A DNA stretch of 64,000 nt from Streptomyces sp. NRRL F-2580 (GCF_000720115.1 NZ_JOIR01000017.1:1-64000), one strand, 5' to 3'. Counted from the stretch's first letter, positions 1 through 8,633 are shown. Notes: generated by a model from the sequence alone, not told the origin. Made by a program: numbers and translations.

Positions 1-230
1 CAACCCGCACAACCGGCTCCCACCGACCCCGCCCAAGCGGCGCAGCCAACCCGCACAACCGGCTCCCACCGACCCCGCCCAAGCGGCGCAGCCACCCGGC
101 GGCGCAGCCAACCCCGCGGCGGAGCCCACCCGCGCAACCGGCCCCCACCCGACCCGCAAGCGCGGCGCAGCCAACCGGCCCGAGCGGCGCAGCCAACCGG
201 CAGCCAACCCGCGCCCCGGCCCCGCCCGGG
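1..230. repeat. 46-bp tandem repeat with degenerate copies
   Basis: Two perfect head-to-tail copies of a 46-bp unit occupy 1-46 and 47-92. Shorter degenerate copies follow to about 230, all sharing the GCGGCGCAGCCAAC core. The array lies directly downstream of the tag stop codon and may extend left of the window. No reading frame in it looks coding and there are no spacers. Confidence 0.8.
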
Positions 231-809
231 TCAGGCCGCGTCGCGCGAGGCGCAAGCCGCCAGGTGGTCGTTGACGAGCCCGCAGGCCTGCATCAGCGCG
301 TAGGCCGTGGTGGGGCCGACGAAGCGGATGCCGGCCTTCTTCAGGGCCTTGGAGAGGGCGGTGGACTCCGGGGTGATGGCCGGCACCTCGGTGACCGCCC
401 GCGGCGCCGGTCCGGGCTCCTCCGGGACGTGGGACCAGATCAGGGTGTCGAGCTCGCCCGGCTCCCATCCGGCCAGGACCTTCGCGTTGGCCAGGGTCGC
501 CTCGATCTTGGCCCGGTTGCGGATGATCCCCTCGTCGGCCAGCAGCCGCTCCGCGTCCCGCTCGTCGAACTCCGCGACCGCCGCGATCTTGAAGTCGGAG
601 AAGGCCGTACGGAAACCCGCGCGGCGCCGCAGGATCGTCAACCAGGACAGCCCCGACTGGAAGGCCTCCAGGCACAGCCGTTCGTACAGGGCGTCGTCGC
701 CGCGGACCGCACGCCCCCACTCGGTGTCGTGGTACTCGACGTAGTCCTGCGTGGACAGCGCCCACGGGCAGCGCGGCAGCCCGTCCGCCCCGGCCAGCAC
801 GCCGCTCAC
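231..809 (-). CDS. tag: DNA-3-methyladenine glycosylase I (Tag)
   Basis: A cytoplasmic base-excision-repair glycosylase that removes 3-methyladenine from alkylated DNA. The 192-residue length is normal for the family. The N-terminal signature is visible (CPW at 14-16, then YHDTEWG), as is the LEAFQSGLSWLTIL segment with its conserved glutamate. Cys14, His27, His182 and Cys186 match the four ligands of the Tag zinc snap. The ATG at 809 overlaps the stop of the upstream DivIVA-domain gene by four bases (ATGA), so the two are probably translationally coupled. A tandem-repeat array begins immediately after the stop. Confidence 0.95.
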   Translation of the reverse strand: MSGVLAGADGLPRCPWALSTQDYVEYHDTEWGRAVRGDDALYERLCLEAFQSGLSWLTILRRRAGFRTAFSDFKIAAVAEFDERDAERLLADEGIIRNRAKIEATLANAKVLAGWEPGELDTLIWSHVPEEPGPAPRAVTEVPAITPESTALSKALKKAGIRFVGPTTAYALMQACGLVNDHLAACASRDAA

Positions 810-1153
810 CGCTCACCGCCCTTGCCGAGGTCCACCCGGTCGGTCGCGTCCGCCGGGGCGGTGGACCCCGCCGCCGCGGCGGTCAGCTGCGCGATCCGCG
901 CGTCCCGCTCGGCCAGTTCCGCCGCGAGCCGCTCCAGTACGTCGTCCACCTCGGCCATCCGGTAGCCGCGCGGCGCGACGGGCAGGCGCAGCGCGTCGAT
1001 GTCCGCCCGTACGACAGGCCGGGCCTCCGGCAGCCCGTCCGCCACGCGGTCCGGCTCCGCTTCCGGCAGGACGGCCTCCGAGCCGCCCCCGATCACGGCC
1101 AGGGTGACCGCCGCCACGACCACGACCAGCGCGATCATCAAGAAGAAGAACAC
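806..1153 (-). CDS. Membrane-anchored DivIVA-domain protein
   Basis: A 115-residue protein with an N-terminal transmembrane helix (about residues 1-22) and a short DivIVA-like motif (LRLPVAPRGYRMAEVDDVL) followed by a coiled coil (LERLAAELAERDARI). DivIVA-like domains usually sit at curved or polar membrane in actinobacteria; no specific partner can be named. I chose the GTG at 1153 because GGGGAG lies six bases upstream of it. A TTG at 1159 would put the ribosome-binding site directly against the start codon. The gene is coupled to tag by an ATGA overlap. A DivIVA-domain gene next to tag and folP2 is also found in Mycobacterium (from memory). Confidence 0.8.
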   Translation of the reverse strand: MFFFLMIALVVVVAAVTLAVIGGGSEAVLPEAEPDRVADGLPEARPVVRADIDALRLPVAPRGYRMAEVDDVLERLAAELAERDARIAQLTAAAAGSTAPADATDRVDLGKGGER

Positions 1154-1235
1154 GATCAACTCCCCTGAGAGACTCCGGCCACCAGGTTAAGGTCGCAGGC
1201 GAGGCGCGAGGGCCGCCGAAGGAGGAAAGAGCAGG

Positions 1236-2096
1236 ATGCTGCGACTGGGCAGGCGCGAGTTCGACACCCACGAGCCGGTGATCATGGCCATCGTGAACCG
1301 GACTCCGGACTCCTTCTACGACCAGGGCGCGACGTTCCGCGACGAGCCGGCGCTGGACCGGGTCGAACAGGCGGTCGCCGAGGGCGCCGCGATCATCGAC
1401 ATCGGCGGGGTCAAGGCGGGCCCGGGCGAGCACGTGGACGCGGCCGAGGAGGCACGGCGCACGGTCGGCTTCGTGGCCGAGGTCCGGCGCCGCTTCCCCG
1501 ACGTGGTGATCAGCGTGGACACCTGGCGGCACGAGGTCGGCGAGGCCGTGTGCGAGGCCGGGGCGGACCTGCTGAACGACGCGTGGGGTGGGGTGGACCC
1601 CAAGCTGGCCGAGGTCGCGGCGCGCTACGACGCCGGCCTCGTCTGCACCCACGCGGGCGGGGTCGAGCCGCGCACCCGCCCGCACCGGATCGCGTACGGG
1701 GACGTGATGGAGGACATCCTGCGGGTCACGGTCGGCCTCGCCGAACGCGCCGCCGCGCTGGGTGTCCGCCGGGACGCGATCATGATCGACCCGGGTCACG
1801 ACTTCGGGAAGAACACCCGCCACTCGCTGGAGGCCACGCGTCGGCTGGAGGAGATGACGGCGACGGGCTGGCCGGTCCTGGTCTCCCTGTCCAACAAGGA
1901 CTTCGTCGGCGAGACCCTCGACAAGCCGGTCAAGGAACGCCTGCTGGGCACCCTGGCCACGACGGCCGTCTCGGCCTGGCTCGGCGCCCGGGTCTACCGG
2001 GTCCACGAGGTGGCGGAGACGAAGCAGATCCTCGACATGGTCGCCTCGATCCAGGGCCACCGGCCACCGGCGGTCGCCCGCCGGGGCCTGGCCTGA
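1236..2096 (+). CDS. folP: Dihydropteroate synthase paralogue (FolP2 type)
   Basis: A TIM-barrel pterin-binding protein of 286 residues. It keeps the family start (IMAIVNRTPDSFYD, residues 16-29) and the later IDPGHDFGK motif. The loop that reads GGESTRPG in catalytic DHPS is instead IDIGGVKAGPG (54-64), as in actinobacterial FolP2 proteins. From memory, mycobacterial FolP2 did not show DHPS activity, so a folate role is not certain. The ATG at 1236 has a strong GGAGG ribosome-binding site at about 1220. It is transcribed divergently from the DivIVA-domain gene and convergently with the LOG-family gene. Confidence 0.85.
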   Translation: MLRLGRREFDTHEPVIMAIVNRTPDSFYDQGATFRDEPALDRVEQAVAEGAAIIDIGGVKAGPGEHVDAAEEARRTVGFVAEVRRRFPDVVISVDTWRHEVGEAVCEAGADLLNDAWGGVDPKLAEVAARYDAGLVCTHAGGVEPRTRPHRIAYGDVMEDILRVTVGLAERAAALGVRRDAIMIDPGHDFGKNTRHSLEATRRLEEMTATGWPVLVSLSNKDFVGETLDKPVKERLLGTLATTAVSAWLGARVYRVHEVAETKQILDMVASIQGHRPPAVARRGLA

Positions 2097-2166
2097 CATG
2101 AGGGCCGGCCGCCGGGCGGGCCGGCCCGGCGGCCGCCCGGCCGCCTGCCGCCTAGTCGCCGGCCGC

Positions 2167-2982
2167 CTAGTCGCCGGCCTCCCGGGCCAGCTCCTCGGTT
2201 GCGCCCAGGGCGGCGCGTTCGTTCGAGCCCTCGCCGACCTCCTTGCTGACCAGCGTCACCGCCTCCTCCACGTCGTCCGTGACGTGGAAGAGCAGCAGGT
2301 CGAACTCGGAGGCCTTGCCCTGCGCGATCACCGTGTTCTTCAGCCAGTCGACCAGCCCGCTCCAGTACTCCGTGCCGAACAGCACGATCGGGAAGCGGGT
2401 GACCTTCCGGGTCTGGACCAGGGTCAGCGCCTCGAACAGCTCATCCAGCGTGCCGAGCCCGCCCGGGAGCACCACGAAGCCCTGGCTGTACTTCACGAAC
2501 ATCGTCTTGCGGACGAAGAAGTAGCGGAAGTTCAGCCCCAGGTCGACGTGCTCGTTCAGGCCCTGCTCGAACGGCAGCTCGATGCCCAGGCCGACGGAGA
2601 CGCCGCCCGCCTCCCGCGCGCCCTTGTTGGCGGCCTCCATGGCACCCGGCCCGCCGCCCGTGATCACGGCGAAGCCCGCGTCGACGAGCGCGCGCCCGAT
2701 CCGTACGCCCGCGTCGTACTCCGGCGAGTCCACCGACGTACGGGCCGAGCCGAACACGCTGATCGCCGGCGGCAGCTCGGCGAGCGTGCCGAAGCCCTCG
2801 ATGAACTCCGACTGGATGCGCAGGACCCGCCAGGGATCGGTGTGCACCCACTCGGAAGGCCCCGCCGAATCCAGCAGCCGCTGGTCGGTCGTGCTGCCCG
2901 CCTTGATCTGGCTCCGCCTCCTCAGCACCGGCCCGAGCTGCTGCCCCTCGGCCCGATGAGCGGAACTTTCGGGGTTGCCCAT
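2167..2982 (-). CDS. LOG-family protein (TIGR00730 Rossmann fold)
   Basis: A 271-residue Rossmann-fold protein with the two lysine-decarboxylase-like/LOG signatures, GGGPGAMEAANKGA and PGGLGTLDELFE. Family members are cytokinin-activating phosphoribohydrolases that release free base from nucleoside 5'-monophosphates. The PGGxGTxxE motif is complete, so activity is plausible, but the substrate is unknown. I chose the ATG at 2982 because AGGAGGG precedes it; the longer frame to 3027 has no such site. The linker to folP contains a 15-bp direct repeat that includes a duplicated copy of the stop region. Confidence 0.88.
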   Translation of the reverse strand: MGNPESSAHRAEGQQLGPVLRRRSQIKAGSTTDQRLLDSAGPSEWVHTDPWRVLRIQSEFIEGFGTLAELPPAISVFGSARTSVDSPEYDAGVRIGRALVDAGFAVITGGGPGAMEAANKGAREAGGVSVGLGIELPFEQGLNEHVDLGLNFRYFFVRKTMFVKYSQGFVVLPGGLGTLDELFEALTLVQTRKVTRFPIVLFGTEYWSGLVDWLKNTVIAQGKASEFDLLLFHVTDDVEEAVTLVSKEVGEGSNERAALGATEELAREAGD

Positions 2983-3046
2983 GATGTGCTCCCTCCTGCT
3001 GATCGTTGGATCAGGGTAGGCGCACAAAGGTGACGGGAAGCGGAAT

Positions 3047-4126
3047 TCAGGCGGTCAGCCAGGCACGGAGTCGTTCCTCGCAGTGCAGGATCGCCTTGGT
3101 CTCGACCCGCTCGTCGACCTTGTGCGCCAGCAGGGCGTCACCCGGGCCGTAGTTGACCGCCGGGACGCCCAGGGCACTGAAGCGCGAGACGTCCGTCCAG
3201 CCGAACTTCGGCATGGCGTGGCCCCCGACGGCCTCCATGAAGGCGGCCGCGGCCGGGTGGGAGAGGCCCGGAAGCGCGCCGGGCGAGGTGTCGTCGACGA
3301 CGAACTCGTCGATCCCGCAGTCCGCGAAGACCTCCCGTACGTGCGCCAGCGCCTCGGCCTCGCTGCGGTCGGGGGCGTAGCGGTAGTTGACCGTCACCGT
3401 GCAGGCGTCGGGGATCACGTTGTTGGCGACGCCGCCCTCGATGCGCACCGCGTTGAGGCCCTCGTGGTACTCCAGGCCGTCGATGACCGGCTTGCGCGGT
3501 TCGTACGCCGCGAGCCGGGCCAGGATCGGGCTCGCCGAGTGGATGGCGTTGGAGCCCATCCAGCTGCGGGCGGAGTGGGCGCGCTCGCCGGCGGTGCGCA
3601 GCAGGACGCGCAGGGTGCCCTGGCAGCCGCCCTCGACCTCGGCGTTGGAGGGTTCCAGCAGGACCGCGAAGTCCCCGGTCAGCCAGTCGGGGTGGGCCGC
3701 GGCGACCTTGCCCAGGCCGTTGAGGTCGGCGGCGACCTCCTCCTGGTCGTAGAAGACGAAGGTGAGGTCCCGGTTCGGCTCGGGCACGGTCGCGGCGATG
3801 CGCAGCTGTACGGCGACACCGGACTTCATGTCGGTGGTGCCGCAGCCCCACAGGACGTCGTTCTCGTCGAGGCGGGACGGGACGTTGTCGGCGATCGGCA
3901 CGGTGTCGAGGTGGCCGGCGAGCACGACGCGCTCGGCGCGGCCGAGGTGCGTGCGGGCGACGACGTTGTTGCCGAAACGGTCCACCGTGAGGTGCGGCAG
4001 GCCGCGCAGCGCGTCTTCCACGAGGTCGGCGAGTGCCTTCTCGTCGCCGCTCACGGACGGAATGTCGACGAGCCGGGCGGTCAGCTCGGCGGCGTCCAGG
4101 GTGAGGTCCAGCTCGGATTCGGACAT
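3047..4126 (-). CDS. dapE: Succinyl-diaminopimelate desuccinylase
   Basis: An M20-family zinc hydrolase that converts N-succinyl-LL-2,6-diaminopimelate to LL-DAP in lysine and peptidoglycan-precursor synthesis. Visible motifs are the metal-binding GHLDTVP, the second metal site GCGTTDMKSG, the catalytic DQEE, and a C-terminal HKVDE. From the ATG at 4126 it is 359 residues, typical for the family; the upstream 24 residues of open frame look non-coding. dapC, another succinylase-branch gene, lies 2 kb away, and the promoter region is shared with the divergent gene at 4213. Confidence 0.94.
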   Translation of the reverse strand: MSESELDLTLDAAELTARLVDIPSVSGDEKALADLVEDALRGLPHLTVDRFGNNVVARTHLGRAERVVLAGHLDTVPIADNVPSRLDENDVLWGCGTTDMKSGVAVQLRIAATVPEPNRDLTFVFYDQEEVAADLNGLGKVAAAHPDWLTGDFAVLLEPSNAEVEGGCQGTLRVLLRTAGERAHSARSWMGSNAIHSASPILARLAAYEPRKPVIDGLEYHEGLNAVRIEGGVANNVIPDACTVTVNYRYAPDRSEAEALAHVREVFADCGIDEFVVDDTSPGALPGLSHPAAAAFMEAVGGHAMPKFGWTDVSRFSALGVPAVNYGPGDALLAHKVDERVETKAILHCEERLRAWLTA

Positions 4127-4212
4127 GGAACTGACCCTAACGCCCCTGACTGGGACGGGGCCTCGCCGTCCGGCCGATGGACGCGTCATATGCCTCAAGT
4201 ACGGTGGGCCGC

Positions 4213-5196
4213 GTGTCCGAGAACCGTGATCCCCGTCCCCGCCGCCGCCGCCCGCTGCGCGCGGCCGTCGGCCTGCTCGTTCTCCTCGCGGTGATCGGCT
4301 ACTTCGCCGTGCAGCGCGCCTCGAACGGCGGTGGCGCCCCGTACTGCACGGCCAGGGTGTACTCGGGCAACTACGACGGAACTTCTGAATCGTACGAATT
4401 GTCCCCGGAGCAGGCGGCGAACGCGGCGACGATAGCCGCCGTCGGCGTCGCGAAGGGTCTGCCCGACCGGGCGGTGACCATCGCGCTGGCGACGGCCATG
4501 CAGGAGTCCGCGCTGCGCAACCTCGACCACGGCGACCGGGATTCGCTGGGACTCTTCCAGCAGCGGCCCTCGATGGGCTGGGGCACGCCGGAGCAGATCA
4601 GGGACCCCGTCTACTCGGCCGGCATCTTCTACGACCGCCTCGTCGACGTGCCGGGGTACTCGCGGCTGCCGCTGACGGTGGCCGCGCAGAAGGTGCAGCG
4701 CAGCGGGTTCCCGCAGGCGTACGCGAAGCACGAGCCGGACGCGACCGTGCTGACGGCCGCCTTCGGCGGCGACGGCATCCTGGAGTGCGGCGGCCCCGAG
4801 CCCACCGGGCCGGGTGACCCGGAGAAGGTGCGGAGCGAAATGATCCGGATCTTCGGCAAGGACGGCCTGCACACCATTCCCCCGCAGACCGGCCAGGCGG
4901 GCCAGGCCGGCCGAAACAGCGCCGGCGGCAAGGGCGGCCCGGAGGTCGAGGTCACGCTGACGGAGAAGGCGAACGGCGGCGAGGCCGCCATGCGCCGCAG
5001 CCGGGCGATGGCCCACTGGGCGGTGGCCAACGCGAAGGAGCTGGGCATCTCCAGGGTGTCCTACGGGCTGCGCGCCTGGATCGCGGGCCAGGCCCGGGGC
5101 CAGTGGCAGCACAAGGGCGGCACCGGACCGAAGGACGGGGACGGGGACCCGCACAACGCGAACCCGGGCGAGGTACGGATCTTCATGGCCCGCTGA
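4213..5196 (+). CDS. Membrane-anchored lysozyme/transglycosylase-like protein
   Basis: A 327-residue protein with an Arg-rich N-terminus, one transmembrane helix (LRAAVGLLVLLAVIGYFAV), then an extracytoplasmic region. The segment ALATAMQESALRNL followed by SLGLFQQRPSMGWG resembles the lysozyme-like fold of actinobacterial cell-wall proteins, with the Glu of MQES in the usual catalytic position. The last 80 residues form a second conserved block (AMRRSRAMAHWAV to HNANPGEVRIFMAR). Database names such as heavy-metal transporter do not fit these motifs. The GTG at 4213 is the best start; an in-frame ATG at 4177 lies among the dapE promoter sequences. Confidence 0.78.
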   Translation: MSENRDPRPRRRRPLRAAVGLLVLLAVIGYFAVQRASNGGGAPYCTARVYSGNYDGTSESYELSPEQAANAATIAAVGVAKGLPDRAVTIALATAMQESALRNLDHGDRDSLGLFQQRPSMGWGTPEQIRDPVYSAGIFYDRLVDVPGYSRLPLTVAAQKVQRSGFPQAYAKHEPDATVLTAAFGGDGILECGGPEPTGPGDPEKVRSEMIRIFGKDGLHTIPPQTGQAGQAGRNSAGGKGGPEVEVTLTEKANGGEAAMRRSRAMAHWAVANAKELGISRVSYGLRAWIAGQARGQWQHKGGTGPKDGDGDPHNANPGEVRIFMAR

Positions 5197-5489
5197 CCCT
5201 CGTCCGGGCCGGGTCGCTCCGGCTCCGGCCATCCGTCGGGGCCCCTGACGGCACACCGGGACGGACACCCGGCCGCGCGTACGAGTGCTCACTCCTGCGA
5301 GGGTGATCCGTTCGGCGGCCCATGGGCCCCGGGCCGGACGGAACCCCAGGTCGGCCCGTGTCCGATGCGCTTGTCGCGGAAGCCGATTAAACGATCCGTT
5401 ACCGATCCTTTACCCACCGGCACCGCAACTCCACCCGCCCCGCGAGCGGTTAGTCACGGCGTACTCAGCCGCTACCGCTTAGGAGCAAC
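5197..5489. other. Intergenic region, no gene seen
   Basis: No frame here looks coding. The stretch 5385-5420 is relatively AT-rich (GATTAAACGATCC) and probably holds the promoter of the secreted protein at 5490. No clear hexamers could be fixed. Confidence 0.5.
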
Positions 5490-5906
5490 ATGTCTCTCCC
5501 CCTGACCCGTCGGATCGCCCGTGCCGCGCTGCTCCTCGCAGCCGGGGCAGCGCCCGTGGTCGGTGCGGCCGGCGCGGCCAGCGCCGCCGGTCTGGAGTCC
5601 GTGCCGCAGCTGGGCGCACTCACCGCGCAGGACGCGCCCGAAGCCGCCACCGATGCGACCGCGGGTGCGGTCACGGGTGCGGCCACCGACGCCGTGGGCT
5701 CCACCGCCAAGACCCTGCCGGCCCCGGCCGCCGACGTGGCCGGCAAGGCGGGGGGCCTGCTCGGCGGGCTGCCCACGACGAAGGAGCTGCCGGTGTCCGA
5801 GCTGCCGGTGTCCGAGCTGCCGGTCTCCCAGCTGCCGGTGTCCGAGCTGCCCGTGGGCAGTGTCCTGCCGGCGGGACTGCCCGGTGGCGCGCCGCTGGGC
5901 GGCTGA
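5490..5906 (+). CDS. Secreted Ala-rich protein with LPVSE repeats
   Basis: A 138-residue exported protein of unknown function. Residues 1-32 are a Sec signal peptide (Arg-rich start, hydrophobic core, cleavage near AASA). The mature part is Ala/Thr-rich and ends in four or five near-identical pentapeptides, LPVSE/LPVSQ/LPVGS, encoded at about 5785-5857. No sortase signal or transmembrane tail is visible, so it may be released or wall-associated through the repeats. The ATG follows AGGAG at a normal distance. A strong bidirectional hairpin lies just downstream. Confidence 0.75.
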   Translation: MSLPLTRRIARAALLLAAGAAPVVGAAGAASAAGLESVPQLGALTAQDAPEAATDATAGAVTGAATDAVGSTAKTLPAPAADVAGKAGGLLGGLPTTKELPVSELPVSELPVSQLPVSELPVGSVLPAGLPGGAPLGG

Positions 5907-5922
5907 CGCCGCGGGAAACACC

Positions 5923-5956
5923 GAGGGGGCCGGGAGTGCGCACTCCCGGCCCCCTC
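5923..5956. terminator. Bidirectional terminator
   Basis: A perfect 34-bp palindrome (16-bp arms, centre GTGCGCAC) between the convergent secreted-protein gene and dapC. It can end transcription from both sides. Confidence 0.85.
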
Positions 5957-5980
5957 GGGCCGTTCCGGACCGCCAGAAGC

Positions 5981-7090
5981 TCAGCCGAGGCGCTTGACCG
6001 CAGCCTCGACGCGCTCGTCGGTGGCGGTGAAGGCGACGCGCACGAACCGCGCGCCCGCCTCGCCGTAGAAGTCGCCCGGCGCCACCAGGATGCCCAGGTC
6101 CGCGAGGTGGGCGACCGTCTCCCAGCAGGGCTCGTCCCGGGTCACCCACAGGTAGAGGCTCGCCTCGCTGTGCTCGACCCGGAAGCCGTGCGCCTCCAGG
6201 GCCGCGCGCAGCGCCGTACGGCGGGCCGCGTAGCGCTCGCGCTGCTCCTCGACGTGGCGGTCGTCGCCGAGCGCCGCCACCGTGGCCGCCTGCACCGGGG
6301 CGGGGGTCATCATGCCGCCGTGCTTGCGGATCTCCAGGAGTTCGCCGAGCACGTCCGCGTCACCGGCGATGAAGGCCGCCCGGTAGCCGGCCAGGTTGGA
6401 GCGCTTGGAGAGGGAGTGGACGGCGACGATCCCCTCGTACGAGCCGCCGCACACCTCGTCGTGCAGGACGGAGACGGGCTCGGCCTCCCAGCCCAGCTCC
6501 AGGTAGCACTCGTCGCTGAAGAGCAGGATCCCGTGCTCGCGCGCCCAGGCCACGATCCGGACGAGGTCCTCCTTGGCGAGGACCTTCCCGGTGGGGTTGG
6601 ACGGGGAGTTGAGCCACAGCAGCTTCACGCCGGCCGGGTCGAGGTCCATCGGGTCGTCGTAGACGACCGCCTCGGCGCCGCACAGCCGTGCGCCGACCTC
6701 GTACGTCGGGTAGGCGAGCCGGGGGTAGGCGACCTTGTCTTTCAATGTCCCGGTGCCGGCGCCGAGGCCGAGCTGGGTCGGCAGCCAGGCCACCAGTTCC
6801 TTGGAGCCGACGACCGGCAGGACGTTGCGGTGCTCGGCGGCGCTCGCCCCGAGGCGCCCGCGCACCCAGCCCGTGATCGCGTCGCGCAGGGCGACCGTGC
6901 CCCACACCGTCGGGTAGCCCGGAGAGTCGGCGGCCTCGATCAGGGCCCGCTGGATCAGCTGCGGGACCGGGTCCACGGGGGTGCCGACGGACAGGTCGAC
7001 GATGCCGTCCGGGTGGGCCGCCGCCGTCTTCTTGTACGGCTCCAGCTTGTCCCAGGGGAAGGCGGGAAGACGGTCGGATACTGCGGCCAC
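5981..7090 (-). CDS. dapC: N-succinyldiaminopimelate aminotransferase DapC
   Basis: A fold-type I PLP aminotransferase of 369 residues that converts N-succinyl-2-amino-6-oxopimelate to N-succinyl-LL-DAP. The motifs NSPSNPTGKV and SLSKRSNLAGYRAAF (with the Schiff-base lysine) are intact, and LFSDECYLELGW covers the PLP-contacting Asp/Tyr. The N-terminus (RLPAFPWDKL) matches actinobacterial DapC. The start is a GTG at 7090. fdxA lies upstream on the same strand, separated by a strong hairpin, an arrangement also known from mycobacteria (fdxC-dapC, from memory). Confidence 0.93.
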   Translation of the reverse strand: MAAVSDRLPAFPWDKLEPYKKTAAAHPDGIVDLSVGTPVDPVPQLIQRALIEAADSPGYPTVWGTVALRDAITGWVRGRLGASAAEHRNVLPVVGSKELVAWLPTQLGLGAGTGTLKDKVAYPRLAYPTYEVGARLCGAEAVVYDDPMDLDPAGVKLLWLNSPSNPTGKVLAKEDLVRIVAWAREHGILLFSDECYLELGWEAEPVSVLHDEVCGGSYEGIVAVHSLSKRSNLAGYRAAFIAGDADVLGELLEIRKHGGMMTPAPVQAATVAALGDDRHVEEQRERYAARRTALRAALEAHGFRVEHSEASLYLWVTRDEPCWETVAHLADLGILVAPGDFYGEAGARFVRVAFTATDERVEAAVKRLG

Positions 7091-7140
7091 GATGGTCTCT
7101 GCTCTCTCTGAGTACTGGCTGGTAGCGGGTCCGCAAAACG

Positions 7141-7180
7141 CCTCGGTCCCGTGCGGCGACGAGGCCGTACGGGACCGAGG
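7141..7180 (-). terminator. Terminator after fdxA
   Basis: An inverted repeat with 16-bp arms (one G-T pair; CCTCGGTCCCGT at 7141-7152 against 7169-7180) around an 8-base loop. It lies between the fdxA stop and the dapC start, so dapC probably has its own promoter or depends on read-through. Confidence 0.8.
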
Positions 7181-7199
7181 GGCGCGCCTGCCTGAAGGG

Positions 7200-7529
7200 T
7201 CAGTGCTCGCCGTTGATACCGGCAGGCAGCGCGGCGATGAAGGGGTGATCGCGCTCGATCAGGCCCAGCTTGGAGGCACCACCGGGCGAACCGAGCTCGT
7301 CGAAGAACTCGACGTTCGCCTTGTAGTAGTCCTTCCACTCTTCCGGAGTGTCGTCCTCGTAGAAGATGGCCTCGACCGGGCAGACCGGCTCACACGCACC
7401 ACAGTCGACGCACTCGTCCGGGTGGATGTACAAGGACCGCTGGCCCTCGTAGATGCAGTCGACGGGGCACTCTTCGATGCATGCCTTGTCCTTGACGTCG
7501 ACACAAGGCTCCGCGATGACGTAGGTCAC
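7200..7529 (-). CDS. fdxA: 7Fe ferredoxin FdxA
   Basis: A small electron-transfer protein of 109 residues carrying one [3Fe-4S] and one [4Fe-4S] cluster. The first ligand set is in CVDVKDKACIEECPVDC and the second is the classic CVDCGACEPVCP. The C-terminal extension after EAIFYEDD is typical of the FdxA/FdxC group. The GTG at 7529 with GAGGAGG upstream is clearly the start; the 22 upstream residues in frame are not coding. Confidence 0.95.
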   Translation of the reverse strand: MTYVIAEPCVDVKDKACIEECPVDCIYEGQRSLYIHPDECVDCGACEPVCPVEAIFYEDDTPEEWKDYYKANVEFFDELGSPGGASKLGLIERDHPFIAALPAGINGEH

Positions 7530-7646
7530 GCTCTCGTTCCTCCTCGGTAGGGCTTTCCATATCGCGCGGGAGCGCGGCGTCGTCGATGCCCGCACCTAGT
7601 ATCTCCGTTCCCGGGCACGATCCGAACAGGAGGGGCGGACAGAGCT

Positions 7647-8633
7647 GTGGAAATCAACGCCGGAGGACTGCTGGAGGTCCGAATTACCCCGGCTGACGTG
7701 GGTAAACGTGTCTCTGTACGACGGGTGGAGGCCCGACTGAGCGGATCACCCGAGTTCACGGACACGGTCGGTGTTCTCACATCCTGGGACCAGGGTGTGC
7801 TGCTGATCACAAAGAAGAACGGGCAGTCCGTCCGCATCGCGGAATCCTCCCTGGTGGCGGGCAAGATCGTGCCTCCGGCACCGGCCCGGCGGCGGGGTCC
7901 GGCGGCCTCCTTCGAGGAGCTGTCGCGGATCGCCGCGCGGTCCTGGCAGCCGCTGGAGAGCGAGCCGCTGGGCGAGTGGACCCTGCGGGCCGCCGCCGGT
8001 TTCACCCGGCGGGCCAATTCGGTACTGGCGGTGGGCGACCCGGGCATACCGCTGGACGATGCACTCGCGCGGGTGACCTCCTGGTATGCGGAACGAGAGC
8101 TTCCGGCCTATGTGCAGGCCGCGACCGGGGCCGTCGGCACGCAGGAGCTGCTCTGCGCGGAGCTGGAACGGCGGGGCTGGGCGTCCGAGGTGTCGGCGGA
8201 GGTACGGATCGGGGCGCTGGCGACGGTGGCCGACGTGGCGGCGCCCGCCGCCGGATCCGTACGGCTGACCCGCGTCCCGGACGAGGAGTGGCTCGGGCGC
8301 TACGGGAAGGTCGGCGACCCGGATGTGGCGCGGCGGCTGCTGGTGGAAGGGCCGTCGGTGTGGTTCGCGGCGCTGCCCGGGGGCCGGGCCGTCGGGCGGT
8401 GCGTGGTGGACGGGCGGTGGGCCGGCTTCTCGGCGGTGACCGTCGATCCCGTGGAGCGGCGGCAGGGCCTGGCGACGGCGGTGATGGCCGCGCTGGCCCG
8501 CAAGGCGCTGGAGGAGGGCGCGTCGGCGGCGTGGCTGCAGGTCGAGACGGACAACGCGGGGGCGCTGGCGCTGTACGACGGGCTGGGCTTCGCGACGCAC
8601 CACGCGTACCACCACTACCGGGCGGCGGGGTGA
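7647..8633 (+). CDS. GNAT N-acetyltransferase with N-terminal SH3-like domain
   Basis: A 328-residue protein. Residues 1-75 resemble the small SH3-like barrel found in front of some actinobacterial acetyltransferases (Rv0428c type). The C-terminal half is a GNAT domain: SAVTVDPVERRQGLATAVM is motif A with the acetyl-CoA loop, and LQVETDNAGALALYDGLGF is motif B. The substrate is unknown. The GTG at 7647 follows AGGAGGGG. It overlaps the next gene by four bases (GTGA), so the pair is probably co-translated. fdxA is divergent, with about 117 bp between the starts. Confidence 0.88.
   Translation: MEINAGGLLEVRITPADVGKRVSVRRVEARLSGSPEFTDTVGVLTSWDQGVLLITKKNGQSVRIAESSLVAGKIVPPAPARRRGPAASFEELSRIAARSWQPLESEPLGEWTLRAAAGFTRRANSVLAVGDPGIPLDDALARVTSWYAERELPAYVQAATGAVGTQELLCAELERRGWASEVSAEVRIGALATVADVAAPAAGSVRLTRVPDEEWLGRYGKVGDPDVARRLLVEGPSVWFAALPGGRAVGRCVVDGRWAGFSAVTVDPVERRQGLATAVMAALARKALEEGASAAWLQVETDNAGALALYDGLGFATHHAYHHYRAAG

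Noticed and set aside
1..230. CRISPR array
   Set aside because: The 46-bp units are directly abutting with no spacers and no cas genes are near.
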